Positions 11,940-21,286 are shown, numbered from the stretch's first letter. The stretch is 64,000 nt of DNA from Microbacterium sp. MYb54 (GCF_002979515.1 NZ_PCPA01000001.1:310001-374000), one strand, 5' to 3'. Notes: generated by a model not told the origin, from the sequence alone. Made by a program: numbers and translations.

Positions 11940-12232
11940 AGCGGAGCCTTCCTGACGGTCGCCCAGAGGCCGAAGCCGTGCATCGCCTGTGCGTGGACTT
12001 CCATGGTCTCGCGCGGACCGGTGGACACGATCGCGTGTCCGTCATGATGCACAGCGAGCATCAACGCGGTGGCGTGATCGACGGAGTAACCGAAGTAGGT
12101 ACGGAAGATGCGGACCACGTAGCTCATGAGGTTGACGGGATCGTTCCACACGACGACCTGCCAGGGCTCGAGCGGAGCTGCGCTGAGGTCGGTGACCTCA
12201 TCGACGTCCGGAACGGCGGTCGGGGTCGTCAT
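11936..12232 (-). CDS. clpS: ATP-dependent Clp protease adaptor ClpS
   Basis: 98 residues. Delivers N-degron substrates to the ClpA/ClpC unfoldase. The diagnostic WQVVVWNDPVNLMSYVVRIF and the helix segment HATALMLAVHHDGHAIV are clear, followed by ETMEVHAQAMHGFGLWATV. The Asn-Asp pair of the N-degron pocket (VWNDPVN) is intact. I chose ATG 12232, which overlaps the upstream stop as ATGA; an alternative GTG lies two codons upstream at 12238. It is the middle gene of a three-gene overlapping set. Confidence 0.95.
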   Translation of the reverse strand: MTTPTAVPDVDEVTDLSAAPLEPWQVVVWNDPVNLMSYVVRIFRTYFGYSVDHATALMLAVHHDGHAIVSTGPRETMEVHAQAMHGFGLWATVRKAPL

Positions 12233-12576
12233 GCCCACCCCATCTCGTGCAGCTGCTCATCGTCGATACCGTAGAAGTGTGCGATCTCGTGCACCAGAGT
12301 CGTGTGGATCTCGTCGCGGAGCTCGTCTTCGGAGTCGCACTGCGCCAGATGAGGCTCGCGATAGACGACGATCCGGTCAGGGAGTTCGCCCATCCCGTAC
12401 TGCGTCCGCTCTGTGAGCGCCAGACCGTCGTACAGGCCGAGTAGATCGAGACTGCCGTCCTCCGGGCGATCCTCCACGACGAACACCACGTTCTCCAAGC
12501 CCTCGACCATGTCGTCGGGCAGTTGGTCGAGCTCGTCGATCACGAGCTTCTCGAAGGTGGCGGTATCCATGTCCAT
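12229..12576 (-). CDS. Small zincin-like metallopeptidase family protein
   Basis: 115 residues. Contains HEIAHFYGIDDEQLHEMGW near the C-terminus: an HExxH zinc-binding helix with a downstream D/H-rich third-ligand region typical of the short metallopeptidase family (formerly DUF1025). The N-terminal half (FEKLVIDELDQLPDDMVEGLENVVFVVED) is also characteristic. Substrate unknown. The first gene of an operon with clpS and the DUF2017 gene. A TAGGCT box sits seven bases before the ATG, so the transcript is probably leaderless. The association with clpS suggests a role in protein turnover, but this is only inferred from position. Confidence 0.88.
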   Translation of the reverse strand: MDMDTATFEKLVIDELDQLPDDMVEGLENVVFVVEDRPEDGSLDLLGLYDGLALTERTQYGMGELPDRIVVYREPHLAQCDSEDELRDEIHTTLVHEIAHFYGIDDEQLHEMGWA

Positions 12577-12583
12577 CTCGTCC

Positions 12584-12589
12584 AGCCTA
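12584..12589 (-). promoter_or_regulatory. -10 box of metallopeptidase-clpS operon
   Basis: TAGGCT, seven-base spacer, then ATG 12576. Confidence 0.6.
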
Positions 12590-12603
12590 GGGGCGAGTCG
12601 GGG

Positions 12604-13233
12604 TCAGTGGAGGAGAACGAGGATGCCGGCGACGACGATGAACAACGCCCCGAAGACGGTGTTGAGAATGCGCTGTCCGCGTGCGGTTCGTGTCAGGCGA
12701 CGGAAGGGTCGCGCGGCAGCCGCGAAGAATCCCCACATCACGATCACGTCCACGACGATCACGGTGCCGACGAGGGTGAGGTACTGGGGGATTGGCGGCT
12801 CATCCAGCCGGATGAACTGCGGAATGAACGCCAGGAAGAACACGATCGCCTTGGGGTTCAGGAGGTTGACCCAGAAGCCTCGACGGATCATCGACCAATG
12901 ACTCTCGCGGGAATCGACAGGAACGGGAACATCATCATCGACGACAGCGGGCTTCGTGAGGATGAGCCGGATCCCGAGGAACACGAGGTACGCAGCGCCG
13001 GCATAGCGGATGCCGTTGAACAGGACCTCCGATCGCGAGACCAGAAGGCCGACCCCCGCGGCGACTATCGCGACATGGACGATCAGCGCGATCTGCTGGC
13101 CGATGATGCCCCAGATCGAGCGCCGCCAACCCTGATTCATGGCGTTGGACATCGTGTTGATCGCCCCGGCTCCGGGCGTGAAGCTGATCACGACGGACGC
13201 GGTCAGCAACGAGAACCAGACCGCGAGCGACAC
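12604..13233 (-). CDS. LysE/RhtB family amino-acid exporter
   Basis: 209 residues with about six hydrophobic segments. The family signature FTPGAGAINTMSNAMNQGWRRSIWGIIGQQIAL is at residues 18-50. Other hydrophobic blocks are VAIVAAGVGLLV, YAGAAYLVFLGIRLIL, IVFFLAFIPQFI, YLTLVGTVIVVDVIVMWGFFAA and ILNTVFGALFIVVAGILVLL. The protein would sit in the cytoplasmic membrane and export a basic or neutral amino acid or a homoserine-lactone-like compound. Substrate cannot be told from sequence. It starts with GTG six bases after a TAGACT box. Confidence 0.9.
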   Translation of the reverse strand: MSLAVWFSLLTASVVISFTPGAGAINTMSNAMNQGWRRSIWGIIGQQIALIVHVAIVAAGVGLLVSRSEVLFNGIRYAGAAYLVFLGIRLILTKPAVVDDDVPVPVDSRESHWSMIRRGFWVNLLNPKAIVFFLAFIPQFIRLDEPPIPQYLTLVGTVIVVDVIVMWGFFAAAARPFRRLTRTARGQRILNTVFGALFIVVAGILVLLH

Positions 13234-13239
13234 CCCGTC

Positions 13240-13245
13240 AGTCTA
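13240..13245 (-). promoter_or_regulatory. -10 box of lysE-like gene
   Basis: TAGACT, spacer GACGGG, then GTG 13233. Confidence 0.65.
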
Positions 13246-13283
13246 GAGCTTCGGGGGAGAGACGCTGACCTTGCCGGCACGAC

Positions 13284-13319
13284 GAAGAAGGCCCGAATCT
13301 CACGATTCAGGCCTTCTTC
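13284..13319 (-). terminator. Intrinsic terminator downstream of tRNA-His
   Basis: GAAGAAGGCC-C-GAATC pairs with GATTC-A-GGCCTTCTTC around a TCAC loop, a 15-bp stem with one mismatch. It starts six bases beyond the tRNA-His 3' end on the minus strand. Confidence 0.75.
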
Positions 13320-13324
13320 CAGAG

Positions 13325-13398
13325 GGTGAGTAACGGGACTCGAACCCGCGACATCCGGCACCACAAGCCAGCGCTCTACCAGCTGAGCTATACCCACC
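13325..13398 (-). tRNA. tRNA-His (anticodon GTG)
   Basis: Folds as a full cloverleaf on the minus strand: acceptor GTGGGTA with TACTCAC, D-stem GCTC/GAGC, anticodon stem CTGGC/GCCGG around TTGTGGT with anticodon GTG, and T-arm GCGGG-TTCGAGT-CCCGT. A G at 13398 (position -1) pairs with discriminator C at 13325, the histidine identity pair. CCA is not encoded. Confidence 0.95.
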
Positions 13399-13433
13399 AT
13401 GTGCCCACCGGAGCGGGCAACCATACGAGTCTA

Positions 13434-14060
13434 TTACATGTTCGGAGTGAACTCGGACACCGTCCGGGTTGCGATCTCGCGTGCCTCGTCGCTGGAGGGG
13501 CCGGGCTCATCGACGAACACCGCTTGCCGGTAGTACCGGAGTTCTCGGATCGACTCCAGGATGTCGGCGAGTGCACGGTGGCCACCATCTTTGGAGGGAG
13601 CCTGGAAGAAGACCCGCGGGTACCAGCGTCGCGAGAGCTCTTTGATGCTGGAGACATCGACGTTTCGATAGTGCAACCACTGGTCGACCTGCGACATGTA
13701 CTTCGCGAGGAACATCCTGTCGGTCCCGATGGTGTTGCCGGCAAGCGGGGCCTTGCGCTCCAGCGGTACGAAGCGCTTGATGTAGGCGAGAGTCTGCGCT
13801 TCAGCGTCTTCGAGCGTTATGCCGCCGGGAATCTCTTCGATCAGACCGGACGTCTCATGCATCTTGGTGACGAAGTCGTTCATGTTCCCGAGGGCGGCGT
13901 CGCTGGGCCGGATCACCACCTGGAAGCCCGGGTCGATGGGGTTGAGCTCGAAATCGGTGATGACCACGGCGATTTCAACGAGCTCATCGACCGCCAGATC
14001 GAGTCCCGTCATCTCGCAGTCGATCCATACGAGACGATCATTCTCGGACGCAGATACCAT
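13434..14060 (-). CDS. orn: Oligoribonuclease
   Basis: 208 residues. 3'-5' exoribonuclease that degrades short RNA oligomers and pGpG. DEDDh motifs: WIDCEMTGLDLAVDELVEIAVVITD (first D and E), then the DRMFLAKYMSQVDQWLHYRNVDVSSIKEL segment with its characteristic RNVDVSS, and HRALADILESIRELRYYR with the final His and Asp. Length and motif order fit Orn well. A TAGTAT box six bases before the ATG suggests a leaderless transcript. It sits between tRNA-His and tRNA-Arg. Confidence 0.96.
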   Translation of the reverse strand: MVSASENDRLVWIDCEMTGLDLAVDELVEIAVVITDFELNPIDPGFQVVIRPSDAALGNMNDFVTKMHETSGLIEEIPGGITLEDAEAQTLAYIKRFVPLERKAPLAGNTIGTDRMFLAKYMSQVDQWLHYRNVDVSSIKELSRRWYPRVFFQAPSKDGGHRALADILESIRELRYYRQAVFVDEPGPSSDEAREIATRTVSEFTPNM

Positions 14061-14066
14061 ATCGCC

Positions 14067-14072
14067 ATACTA
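14067..14072 (-). promoter_or_regulatory. -10 box of orn
   Basis: TAGTAT, spacer GGCGAT, then ATG 14060. Confidence 0.65.
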
Positions 14073-14147
14073 TCTACGGCCCCGACATCGGCTGACGGAG
14101 TGTGCCTCGTCAACCGACTGCGGGACAGCGGTACGGTAGATGAGTGC

Positions 14148-14220
14148 GCCCCCGTAGCTCAGGGGATAGAGCAGGAGCCTTCTAATCTCTTGGTCGCAGG
14201 TTCGAATCCTGCCGGGGGCA
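14148..14220 (+). tRNA. tRNA-Arg (anticodon TCT)
   Basis: Acceptor GCCCCCG pairs with CGGGGGC, discriminator A at 14220. D-stem GCTC/GAGC and T-arm GCAGG-TTCGAAT-CCTGC are regular. The loop CTTCTAA gives anticodon TCT at 14181-14183. The anticodon stem GGAGC/TCTCT has a C-T mismatch next to the loop. No CCA is encoded. Confidence 0.9.
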
Positions 14221-14296
14221 CTTCACGCAGTCACGGACTGGCGATCGATGTAAAAGCTCCGGCTGGCACGAATCCAGCCGACAATCGTTCCGGTGC

Positions 14297-14566
14297 TCAG
14301 GAGTAGCGGAGCACGGCGACAGCTTCGTCTGCACGCCAGAATTCGCCGACGATGCGGAACACACCCGTGGCGAGATGCAGTCGTTCGGCGCGATAGCGGA
14401 GCCCGAGCGGGTCGGCGACGATGCGCAGGTGACCGAGGACATGGTCGCGCTGATCCTGAACTCGCCAGAGATGATCCGCTGCACGGACCAGGCGTTCTCG
14501 TGATGACGAGAGTCGGGGCGTCGCGAAGGGGACCTCGGGCAGAGAGGTGATCAAGTTGTCGGGCAT
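14297..14566 (-). CDS. Small hypothetical protein (89 aa)
   Basis: Not recognised. Starts at ATG 14566 behind a strong Shine-Dalgarno (GGAAAGGAG, seven bases upstream). The protein begins MPDNLITSLPEVPFATPRLSS and continues as a charged helical region, RLVRAADHLWRVQDQRDHVLGHLRIV, then LRYRAERLHLATGVFRIVGEFWRADEAVAVLRY. No signal peptide, membrane segment or catalytic motif. Divergent from the ssb paralogue with a 205-bp gap, so the two may share regulation. The ribosome binding site and normal codon bias make it likely to be real. Confidence 0.6.
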   Translation of the reverse strand: MPDNLITSLPEVPFATPRLSSSRERLVRAADHLWRVQDQRDHVLGHLRIVADPLGLRYRAERLHLATGVFRIVGEFWRADEAVAVLRYS

Positions 14567-14771
14567 CGGAACTCCTTTCCTGATCTGAAGATATGACCAC
14601 CCCCCGACATTCGGTTTCGGGGATACTCGCCCTGTCATCAGCGCTTTCTCTGCACTGTTCTCGCCCCACCGACTCTTTCCACGGACTACGTGTTCTCATC
14701 GGTCGCGTGGTCCTCGCGTGGTTCACGCTGGTGCGACCCGGAAGAGATCCGGCGGCCGAAAGGACAATGAC
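14567..14771. other. Divergent intergenic region upstream of ssb paralogue
   Basis: 205 bp between the small minus-strand gene and ssb. It is locally less GC-rich (a TTTC-rich stretch near 14640-14690). A short open frame with an ATG at 14593 runs into ssb in another frame, but has no ribosome binding site and I do not call it. No clear promoter box or palindrome was found. Confidence 0.4.
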
Positions 14772-15284
14772 ATGATCGACACATTGACCATCGTGGGGAG
14801 AGTCGCGACAGACCCGACTCAGGCGCAGACCGGGGGAGGAGTGCCGGTCACGAACTTCCGGCTCGCCAGTACGCACCGACGTTTCGATGCAGTGACCCAG
14901 GCGTGGACGGATTCGGGGACCAACTGGTTCTCGGTAGCGGCGTTCCGGCAGCTGGGGGAGAACGCGAAGGCGTCACTGCGCACGGGTGACACGGTGATCG
15001 TGACCGGAAGACTGAAGATCCGCAACTGGGAGAGCAACGGCAAACACGGGACGAGCGTCGACATCGAGGCCGATGCGATCGGGCACGATCTGCGTTGGGG
15101 AACGACGGCCTACCGACCACAATCCCGTCCCGCCGGAGAATCCGGCACGACAGCGACGCCCAGGGAGGAGTCGGTCTCGGGATCAGGTGTCGACTACTCC
15201 GGATCAGAACAAGATGATCCCTCGTCGCTTCCTATCGATGTGTCATGGGGGGATCCGGCGGGTATCGGGACGACAGGGTCGTAG
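14772..15284 (+). CDS. ssb: Single-stranded DNA-binding protein, paralogue without acidic tip
   Basis: 170 residues. OB-fold of the SSB family: MIDTLTIVGRVATDPTQAQTGGGVPVTNFRLAS, then TNWFSVAAFRQLGENAKASLRTGDTVIVTGRLKIRNW and SVDIEADAIGHDL. The C-terminal tail is serine/threonine-rich and ends SWGDPAGIGTTGS, lacking the DDDIPF-type acidic tip that recruits partner proteins in the main replicative SSB. It is not flanked by rpsF or rpsR, so it is probably a second SSB, perhaps for recombination or competence-like DNA handling. The ATG has GAAAGGA upstream. Confidence 0.88.
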   Translation: MIDTLTIVGRVATDPTQAQTGGGVPVTNFRLASTHRRFDAVTQAWTDSGTNWFSVAAFRQLGENAKASLRTGDTVIVTGRLKIRNWESNGKHGTSVDIEADAIGHDLRWGTTAYRPQSRPAGESGTTATPREESVSGSGVDYSGSEQDDPSSLPIDVSWGDPAGIGTTGS

Positions 15285-15366
15285 CTACCGCACGCGCTCG
15301 CATGGCAGGTGCCCACTGGCGGGGCCGGGCGCCGGCGGCCCACACGGGGCGGAAGGCGGAGCGACG

Positions 15367-15372
15367 TAGACT
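15367..15372 (+). promoter_or_regulatory. -10 box of lipoprotein gene
   Basis: TAGACT, spacer CGGCAC, then GTG 15379. Confidence 0.65.
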
Positions 15373-15378
15373 CGGCAC

Positions 15379-15870
15379 GTGCTTCGTCGATCGGTCTTCT
15401 CACCCGCGCGTGCAGCCGGCGTCCTCGCGGCCACCGCTGCCGCTCTCCTCATGCTCTCCGGGTGCACGCCGGGTGCCGCGCCGTCGGCTTCCCCGTCAGC
15501 CTCCCCGGATCCGGAGGTGACGACTCCGGCGGCTCCCATACTGGTGCCGGACGGCACCGCCGATGAGAACCTGCCGATTTTCACAACGGTGGCCGAGAGC
15601 ATCTGGGCTACGGACCAACGCGGATCGGGCCGGGCGTACATCGACGCGCTGGTCGGCGCCGGATTCGATCGAGAGTCCATGCAGGTGACGCAGGATCAGT
15701 CGACAGTGGGCAACGCTGCCGAGAGCCTGCAGTTCTCGGTGCGCTGGGGTCAGAAGGACTGTCTCGTCGGCCAGGTCGGCCCGTCCACAGGGCAGGTCGT
15801 CACCGTGGTGATGCCTCAGCTCGCCGAAGGGCGCTGCCTCATCGGCACCACACGTCCGATCGACTGGTAG
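15379..15870 (+). CDS. Putative lipoprotein (163 aa)
   Basis: N-terminal signal LRRSVFSPARAAGVLAATAAALLMLSGC is a lipoprotein signal peptide with a lipobox LSGC; the predicted lipidated Cys is near residue 29. A low-complexity linker of Ala/Pro/Ser follows (GAAPSASPSASPDPE). The mature domain (NLPIFTTVAESIWATDQRGSGRAYIDALVGAGFDRESMQVTQDQ) ends with SVRWGQKDCLVGQV and LAEGRCLIGTTRPIDW, whose two Cys could form a disulfide. The conserved pattern fits a small actinobacterial lipoprotein family of unknown function (DUF6993-like). GTG start six bases after TAGACT. Confidence 0.8.
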   Translation: MLRRSVFSPARAAGVLAATAAALLMLSGCTPGAAPSASPSASPDPEVTTPAAPILVPDGTADENLPIFTTVAESIWATDQRGSGRAYIDALVGAGFDRESMQVTQDQSTVGNAAESLQFSVRWGQKDCLVGQVGPSTGQVVTVVMPQLAEGRCLIGTTRPIDW

Positions 15871-15932
15871 CCCGCCAGGGGCCGGTAGGCTGGGGTGTCG
15901 ATCTTCGACGACAACATAAGGAGCGTTTTTCG

Positions 15933-17612
<1,680 letters not shown>

Positions 17613-17619
17613 GGCCACG

Positions 17620-18105
17620 ATGTCCGCGACGCCGGGGCCGCGCCTGCACATCCCGATCCACCTCCGCTGGGGCGATCTGGATGCGTTCAACCACGTCAAC
17701 AACACCTCGATGCTCAAGCTGCTCGAGGAGGCCCGTGTACGTGCGTTCTGGCGCGCGGGTCCCGGCGAAGAGGCACCGTCCACCGCGGTCCTCGACTCCG
17801 GGATCGACGAGGGGATCCTCACTCTGATCGCTCGTCAGGAGATCGAGTACCTGGCGCCGGTGCCGTATCAGCGCCGACCGCTCGAGGTGCAGATGTGGTT
17901 CGGCAAGCTCGGCGGCTCCAGTGTCGAGGTCTGCTACGAGGTGCACAACGACCCCGCAGCCGAACCTCGACAGATCTATGCGCGATCGACGGCGGTCATC
18001 GTGCTCGTCGATGCGAAGACGGGCAGGCCCACTCGTCTCACGCAGGAGATGCGTGACGCCTGGGAACCGTACATCGGCCCGTCGATCGAGTACAGCCACC
18101 GCTGA
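17620..18105 (+). CDS. Acyl-CoA thioesterase, 4HBT hotdog fold
   Basis: 161 residues. The hotdog signature LRWGDLDAFNHVNNTSMLKLLEEARVRAF includes the WGDLDxxxHVNN catalytic loop of YbgC/FcbC-like thioesterases. The later strand motif QEIEYLAPVPYQRRPLEVQMWFGKLGGSSVEVCYEV is typical. It likely hydrolyses small or medium acyl-CoA. It starts seven bases after ettA and is probably co-transcribed. Exact substrate is not visible. Confidence 0.9.
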   Translation: MSATPGPRLHIPIHLRWGDLDAFNHVNNTSMLKLLEEARVRAFWRAGPGEEAPSTAVLDSGIDEGILTLIARQEIEYLAPVPYQRRPLEVQMWFGKLGGSSVEVCYEVHNDPAAEPRQIYARSTAVIVLVDAKTGRPTRLTQEMRDAWEPYIGPSIEYSHR

Positions 18106-18162
18106 GGCTCGGGCGTCGTCAGAGAGCCGCGCTCGGGTAAGGGGCTGTCGCGAGCAGCTGCC

Positions 18163-19053
18163 TCAGGACTGGTCTTCAGGAACGCGGATCATGATCTCCT
18201 GGGCGACGCTCGCGACGAGTGCGCCCTCGCGCGTGTAGATCCGCCCCGTCGCGAGCCCTCGACCGCCGCGGGCGCTCGGGGACTCCTGCACGTAGAGGAG
18301 CCACTCATCCACGCGTGCCGGACGATGCCACCACATCGCATGGTCGAGGCTTGCCACCTTCAGGCCGGGAAGCGCCCAGTACACCCCGTGCGCGCGAAGG
18401 ATCGATTCCTGGATGGTCATGTCGCTGAGGTAGGCGAGAGCTGCCCGGTGCAGCCGCTGATCATCGGGGAGAGGCGCGCGTAGGCGCATCCACACGGCTT
18501 GGCGCGGCGTACGGGCTTCGTCCTCGGGCAGGTACAGCGGCGAGTCGACGTGACGGATGTCTGCAGCGCGGTCGCTCAGCATCCTTGCTGTGCCGGCAGG
18601 AAGCCCGTGCACTCGCTGCTCGTCCGGGGCGAGATCCTCCGGAGCGGGGATGCCCTCGGGCATCGGCTCCGCATGCTCGACGCCGGGGTCCTCGTCCTGG
18701 AAGGACGCGATCATCGAGAAGATCGGCACACCGTTCTGATATGCCTGCGCTCGGCGCGTGGAGAAGGATCGCCCATCATGGATGCGGTCGACGGCGATCG
18801 TGATTCCCTGGCTCGCGTCACCTGGCCGCAGGAAGTAGCCGTGCATCGAATGCACCGCACGGTCCTCTGGAAGCGTTCGTTCGGACGCGAGAAGAGCCTG
18901 GGCGAGAACCTGGCCTCCGTAGATGCGCCCCGTCGGCATCGGGTGTGAAGAGCCGGTGAAGATGTCTTCGGTGGTTCGTGCCTGCGTCGAGTCGAGATCG
19001 AGAACCTCGAGAAGTCGTTCGACCGTCTGGATTGCGTGGGCTTGCGCGCTCAT
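18163..19053 (-). CDS. tesB: Acyl-CoA thioesterase II (TesB family)
   Basis: 296 residues, double-hotdog fold. Hydrolyses medium- to long-chain acyl-CoA. The N-terminal half has FTGSSHPMPTGRIYGGQVLAQALLAS and VHSMHGYFLRPGDASQGI with VDRIHDGRSFSTRRAQAYQNGVPIFSMIASFQ. The second half has LAYLSDMTIQESILRAHG and SLDHAMWWHRPARVDEWLLYVQESPSARGGRGLATGRIYT, which includes the Asp/Thr/Gln catalytic set in the usual positions. The ATG has GGAA as a weak ribosome site. A 57-bp gap separates it from the convergent 4HBT thioesterase. Confidence 0.93.
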   Translation of the reverse strand: MSAQAHAIQTVERLLEVLDLDSTQARTTEDIFTGSSHPMPTGRIYGGQVLAQALLASERTLPEDRAVHSMHGYFLRPGDASQGITIAVDRIHDGRSFSTRRAQAYQNGVPIFSMIASFQDEDPGVEHAEPMPEGIPAPEDLAPDEQRVHGLPAGTARMLSDRAADIRHVDSPLYLPEDEARTPRQAVWMRLRAPLPDDQRLHRAALAYLSDMTIQESILRAHGVYWALPGLKVASLDHAMWWHRPARVDEWLLYVQESPSARGGRGLATGRIYTREGALVASVAQEIMIRVPEDQS

Positions 19054-19090
19054 GGGTTCCTTTCCGCGACCCAGGGCGCCGCTCCGTTGG

Positions 19091-19096
19091 TAGTTT
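19091..19096 (+). promoter_or_regulatory. -10 box of hypothetical gene at 19104
   Basis: TAGTTT, spacer AGAACGC, then GTG 19104; no Shine-Dalgarno. Confidence 0.5.
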
Positions 19097-19103
19097 AGAA
19101 CGC

Positions 19104-19769
19104 GTGCCCCATCACCTCCTTCTCGCCGACCCGGATACCGCGAAGGACGTTCTCACGTTCGTCGGTCGAGCCACCAGGATCACCGATGACGGCGTGCGGC
19201 TGCAAGCGGCGAACGGAGTGCTCGCGCTGACGACCGCGGCTCTCGCCCCGCACGGTCTGTTCGATCAGACTCCGACCGTCCTCGCGATGCGGATCGTGCA
19301 TGCCGACCCCGAACTCGAGTGCGACATCGTCGTCGATCAGTTGACCGCGACGGATGAGCCCCAGCGACTCACTCTCCCGGACACAGGCCTCTCGCCGGCG
19401 TGGGCAGGTGTCGCGCCGCCTCGGGCTGCGTGGGCACCGGTGTCGACCCTGTCCGCATCGGTGATCGCCCGGCGAGCGCAATGGGGTATCTCGGCTGTCG
19501 CCCGTGGTGCTGCTCCCGGCTCCGGTGAAGAAGCCGTTCGCGCGTTGCGGGCCGCGATCTGGGGTGAGCCCGACGAAGACCTCGACGGGCTGCCGCGGGG
19601 CATCGCCTTCGCCGCCGATGCGATGGGCTTCATCTCCGGAGAGGAGCAGGTTCCGGTGTCGCGATCCGGCAGATGGACGCGACTGGCCTTCCGGCGAGGG
19701 CACGTGCTCTCCAGAGGTCCGGTGGCGTCCGGTCTCACGAGTGTCCGCGACACCGGCTCTTCCGACTAG
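19104..19769 (+). CDS. Hypothetical protein (221 aa)
   Basis: I do not recognise a family. From GTG 19104 the protein begins VPHHLLLADPDTAKDVLTFVGRATRI, then a beta-rich segment with AANGVLALTTAALAPHGLFDQTPTVLAMRIVHADPELECDIVVDQLT, and ends SRSGRWTRLAFRRGHVLSRGP. Soluble, no signal peptide, no obvious catalytic motif. A TAGTTT box lies seven bases before the GTG, matching the leaderless pattern of this region. The 3' end overlaps the convergent hydrolase gene by four bases, sharing the stop region. Confidence 0.7.
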   Translation: MPHHLLLADPDTAKDVLTFVGRATRITDDGVRLQAANGVLALTTAALAPHGLFDQTPTVLAMRIVHADPELECDIVVDQLTATDEPQRLTLPDTGLSPAWAGVAPPRAAWAPVSTLSASVIARRAQWGISAVARGAAPGSGEEAVRALRAAIWGEPDEDLDGLPRGIAFAADAMGFISGEEQVPVSRSGRWTRLAFRRGHVLSRGPVASGLTSVRDTGSSD

Positions 19770-21250
19770 GCCGCGGAGCGGAGGCTCCTCCGCAGCGACG
19801 CGGGCACCACTCGCAACGCCACGACTCGGCTCACCAGAGCGCTGATCCCTCCGAGCACCATCACCGCTGCGAGTACGTCGAGCAGCGGGAACAGCCAGAG
19901 GTCGATCACCCAGTACTGCCAGTTGATCGTCCCTCCGAGCAGCGCGGGGGTGATCGGCACGAACAGTCCCACGACGACCACGACCGCGAGGGGGAGCAGA
20001 CGGGGCCAGACTCGCGGTCGCCTCGCAGCGCGCCGCCGTGCCGCCCAGCGCGGTGCTCGAAGCGCAGTCACGGTGAGCAAGACCACCGCGAGCGCGGAGA
20101 CCCCGAGTAGGACGGCGTTGACGAGGTTCAGCGGATTCTCGTGCGGGATCGCCTTGTGCCCATCGACATCCGCGATGAGGTTCTGCACCAGCTCGCCGGG
20201 GGAGCCGACCCCGTTCGTGAGCACCACTGCAGCAGTTCCTGTGCTGGGCACGAACGCCATCGACGCCGTGAACGTCGCGAGTGTGCCCCCATGGGAGACG
20301 AACCCTTGTGTCTCGCCGTCACCCGGCGCTCGTCGTTCCCAGCCGAGCGCATACGACGGTGTGGACGGTTGGGCAGCATGGAGCTCGTCGAGGAGAGCGC
20401 CGTCCAGCACCTCCGCGCCGATCTCGCCCTGGTTGAAGCGGAGCCATTGCACCATGTCGGCCAGAGTCGAGACCACGCCGCCGTTGCCGCCGCAACGCCC
20501 CGGCATCTCCGGCATGACGTAGGAGAAGCCCAGGACGACGGAGTACCCCGGCGCGAGGTCATCGACCTTCTGATCGCAGGCATCCAGGCTCAAAGAATCG
20601 TGCATTCCGAGAGGTATGAAGAGCCGAAGCCGCAGAAAGTCATCGAGGGGTTGACCAGATACGACCTCGATGATGCGTGCAGCGAGCGAGAAGTTCGTGT
20701 TGTGGTATTCGAAGCGGCTGCCCGGCTCGGCCATGATGCGCCGGTCCGTCAGCTCTGCGACCACGGCCTTCGTCGTTCGCGGTGCAGGAAGTGCGAACTC
20801 GTCATTGGTCTGCAGCGACAATCCGGATGTGTGGGACAGGAGCTGTCGGATCGTGATGTCCTCGTGGCGGGGGTCCGCCATCGTGAACTCGGGCAGGACA
20901 TCGACCACCTGGTCGTCGAGGTCCACTGCGCCATCCTTCACCAGCAGCATGATGGCCGTAGCCGTCATCGACTTGCTCATCGATGCGATCCGGAACCGAG
21001 TCTCAGGCGTGATCGGGTCACCTGTCCCGTCATGGCCGCTGACGACCGTTTCGAGGTCGCCATCAGCGAGCACTGCAGCCGCGACTCCCGGCGTCGCGAA
21101 CGTATCGACGTATGTCTGCACCCTGGCTTGCGCGGTCGTCGACGCGGCCCCTGCGGTGGCCGGTACGGCAACGGCAAGGATGAATGCAGACAGGAGTCCG
21201 AGAACCTTTATGATGCGCACGAGCCCACAGTAGGGACGAAGGCGGCTCAT
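19766..21250 (-). CDS. Serine hydrolase, class C beta-lactamase-like, with C-terminal membrane domain
   Basis: 494 residues. An N-terminal signal (IIKVLGLLSAFILAVAVPATAGA) leads to an extracytoplasmic beta-lactamase fold: SMSK (SxxK, catalytic Ser and Lys) in FRIASMSKSMTATAI, YHNTNF (YxN) and LLSHTSGL, a common family landmark. The C-terminal 100 residues contain about three membrane segments (NAVLLGVSALAVVLLTVTAL, LLPLAVVVVVGLFVPITPALL, LLDVLAAVMVLGGISALV). Likely acts on cell-wall peptides or D-amino-acid esters, not necessarily on antibiotics. The start may be ATG 21250 or GTG 21220 (VRIIKVLG), which would give a more usual signal peptide. Confidence 0.88.
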   Translation of the reverse strand: MSRLRPYCGLVRIIKVLGLLSAFILAVAVPATAGAASTTAQARVQTYVDTFATPGVAAAVLADGDLETVVSGHDGTGDPITPETRFRIASMSKSMTATAIMLLVKDGAVDLDDQVVDVLPEFTMADPRHEDITIRQLLSHTSGLSLQTNDEFALPAPRTTKAVVAELTDRRIMAEPGSRFEYHNTNFSLAARIIEVVSGQPLDDFLRLRLFIPLGMHDSLSLDACDQKVDDLAPGYSVVLGFSYVMPEMPGRCGGNGGVVSTLADMVQWLRFNQGEIGAEVLDGALLDELHAAQPSTPSYALGWERRAPGDGETQGFVSHGGTLATFTASMAFVPSTGTAAVVLTNGVGSPGELVQNLIADVDGHKAIPHENPLNLVNAVLLGVSALAVVLLTVTALRAPRWAARRRAARRPRVWPRLLPLAVVVVVGLFVPITPALLGGTINWQYWVIDLWLFPLLDVLAAVMVLGGISALVSRVVALRVVPASLRRSLRSAA

Positions 21251-21286
21251 CTCGACGGCGTGATGCCTCTGTTCGGGGTACCCAGA

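Noticed and set aside
14593..14775. A 60-codon open frame upstream of and overlapping ssb on the plus strand
   Set aside because: No ribosome site, composition unlike a real protein, and it overlaps the ssb start.
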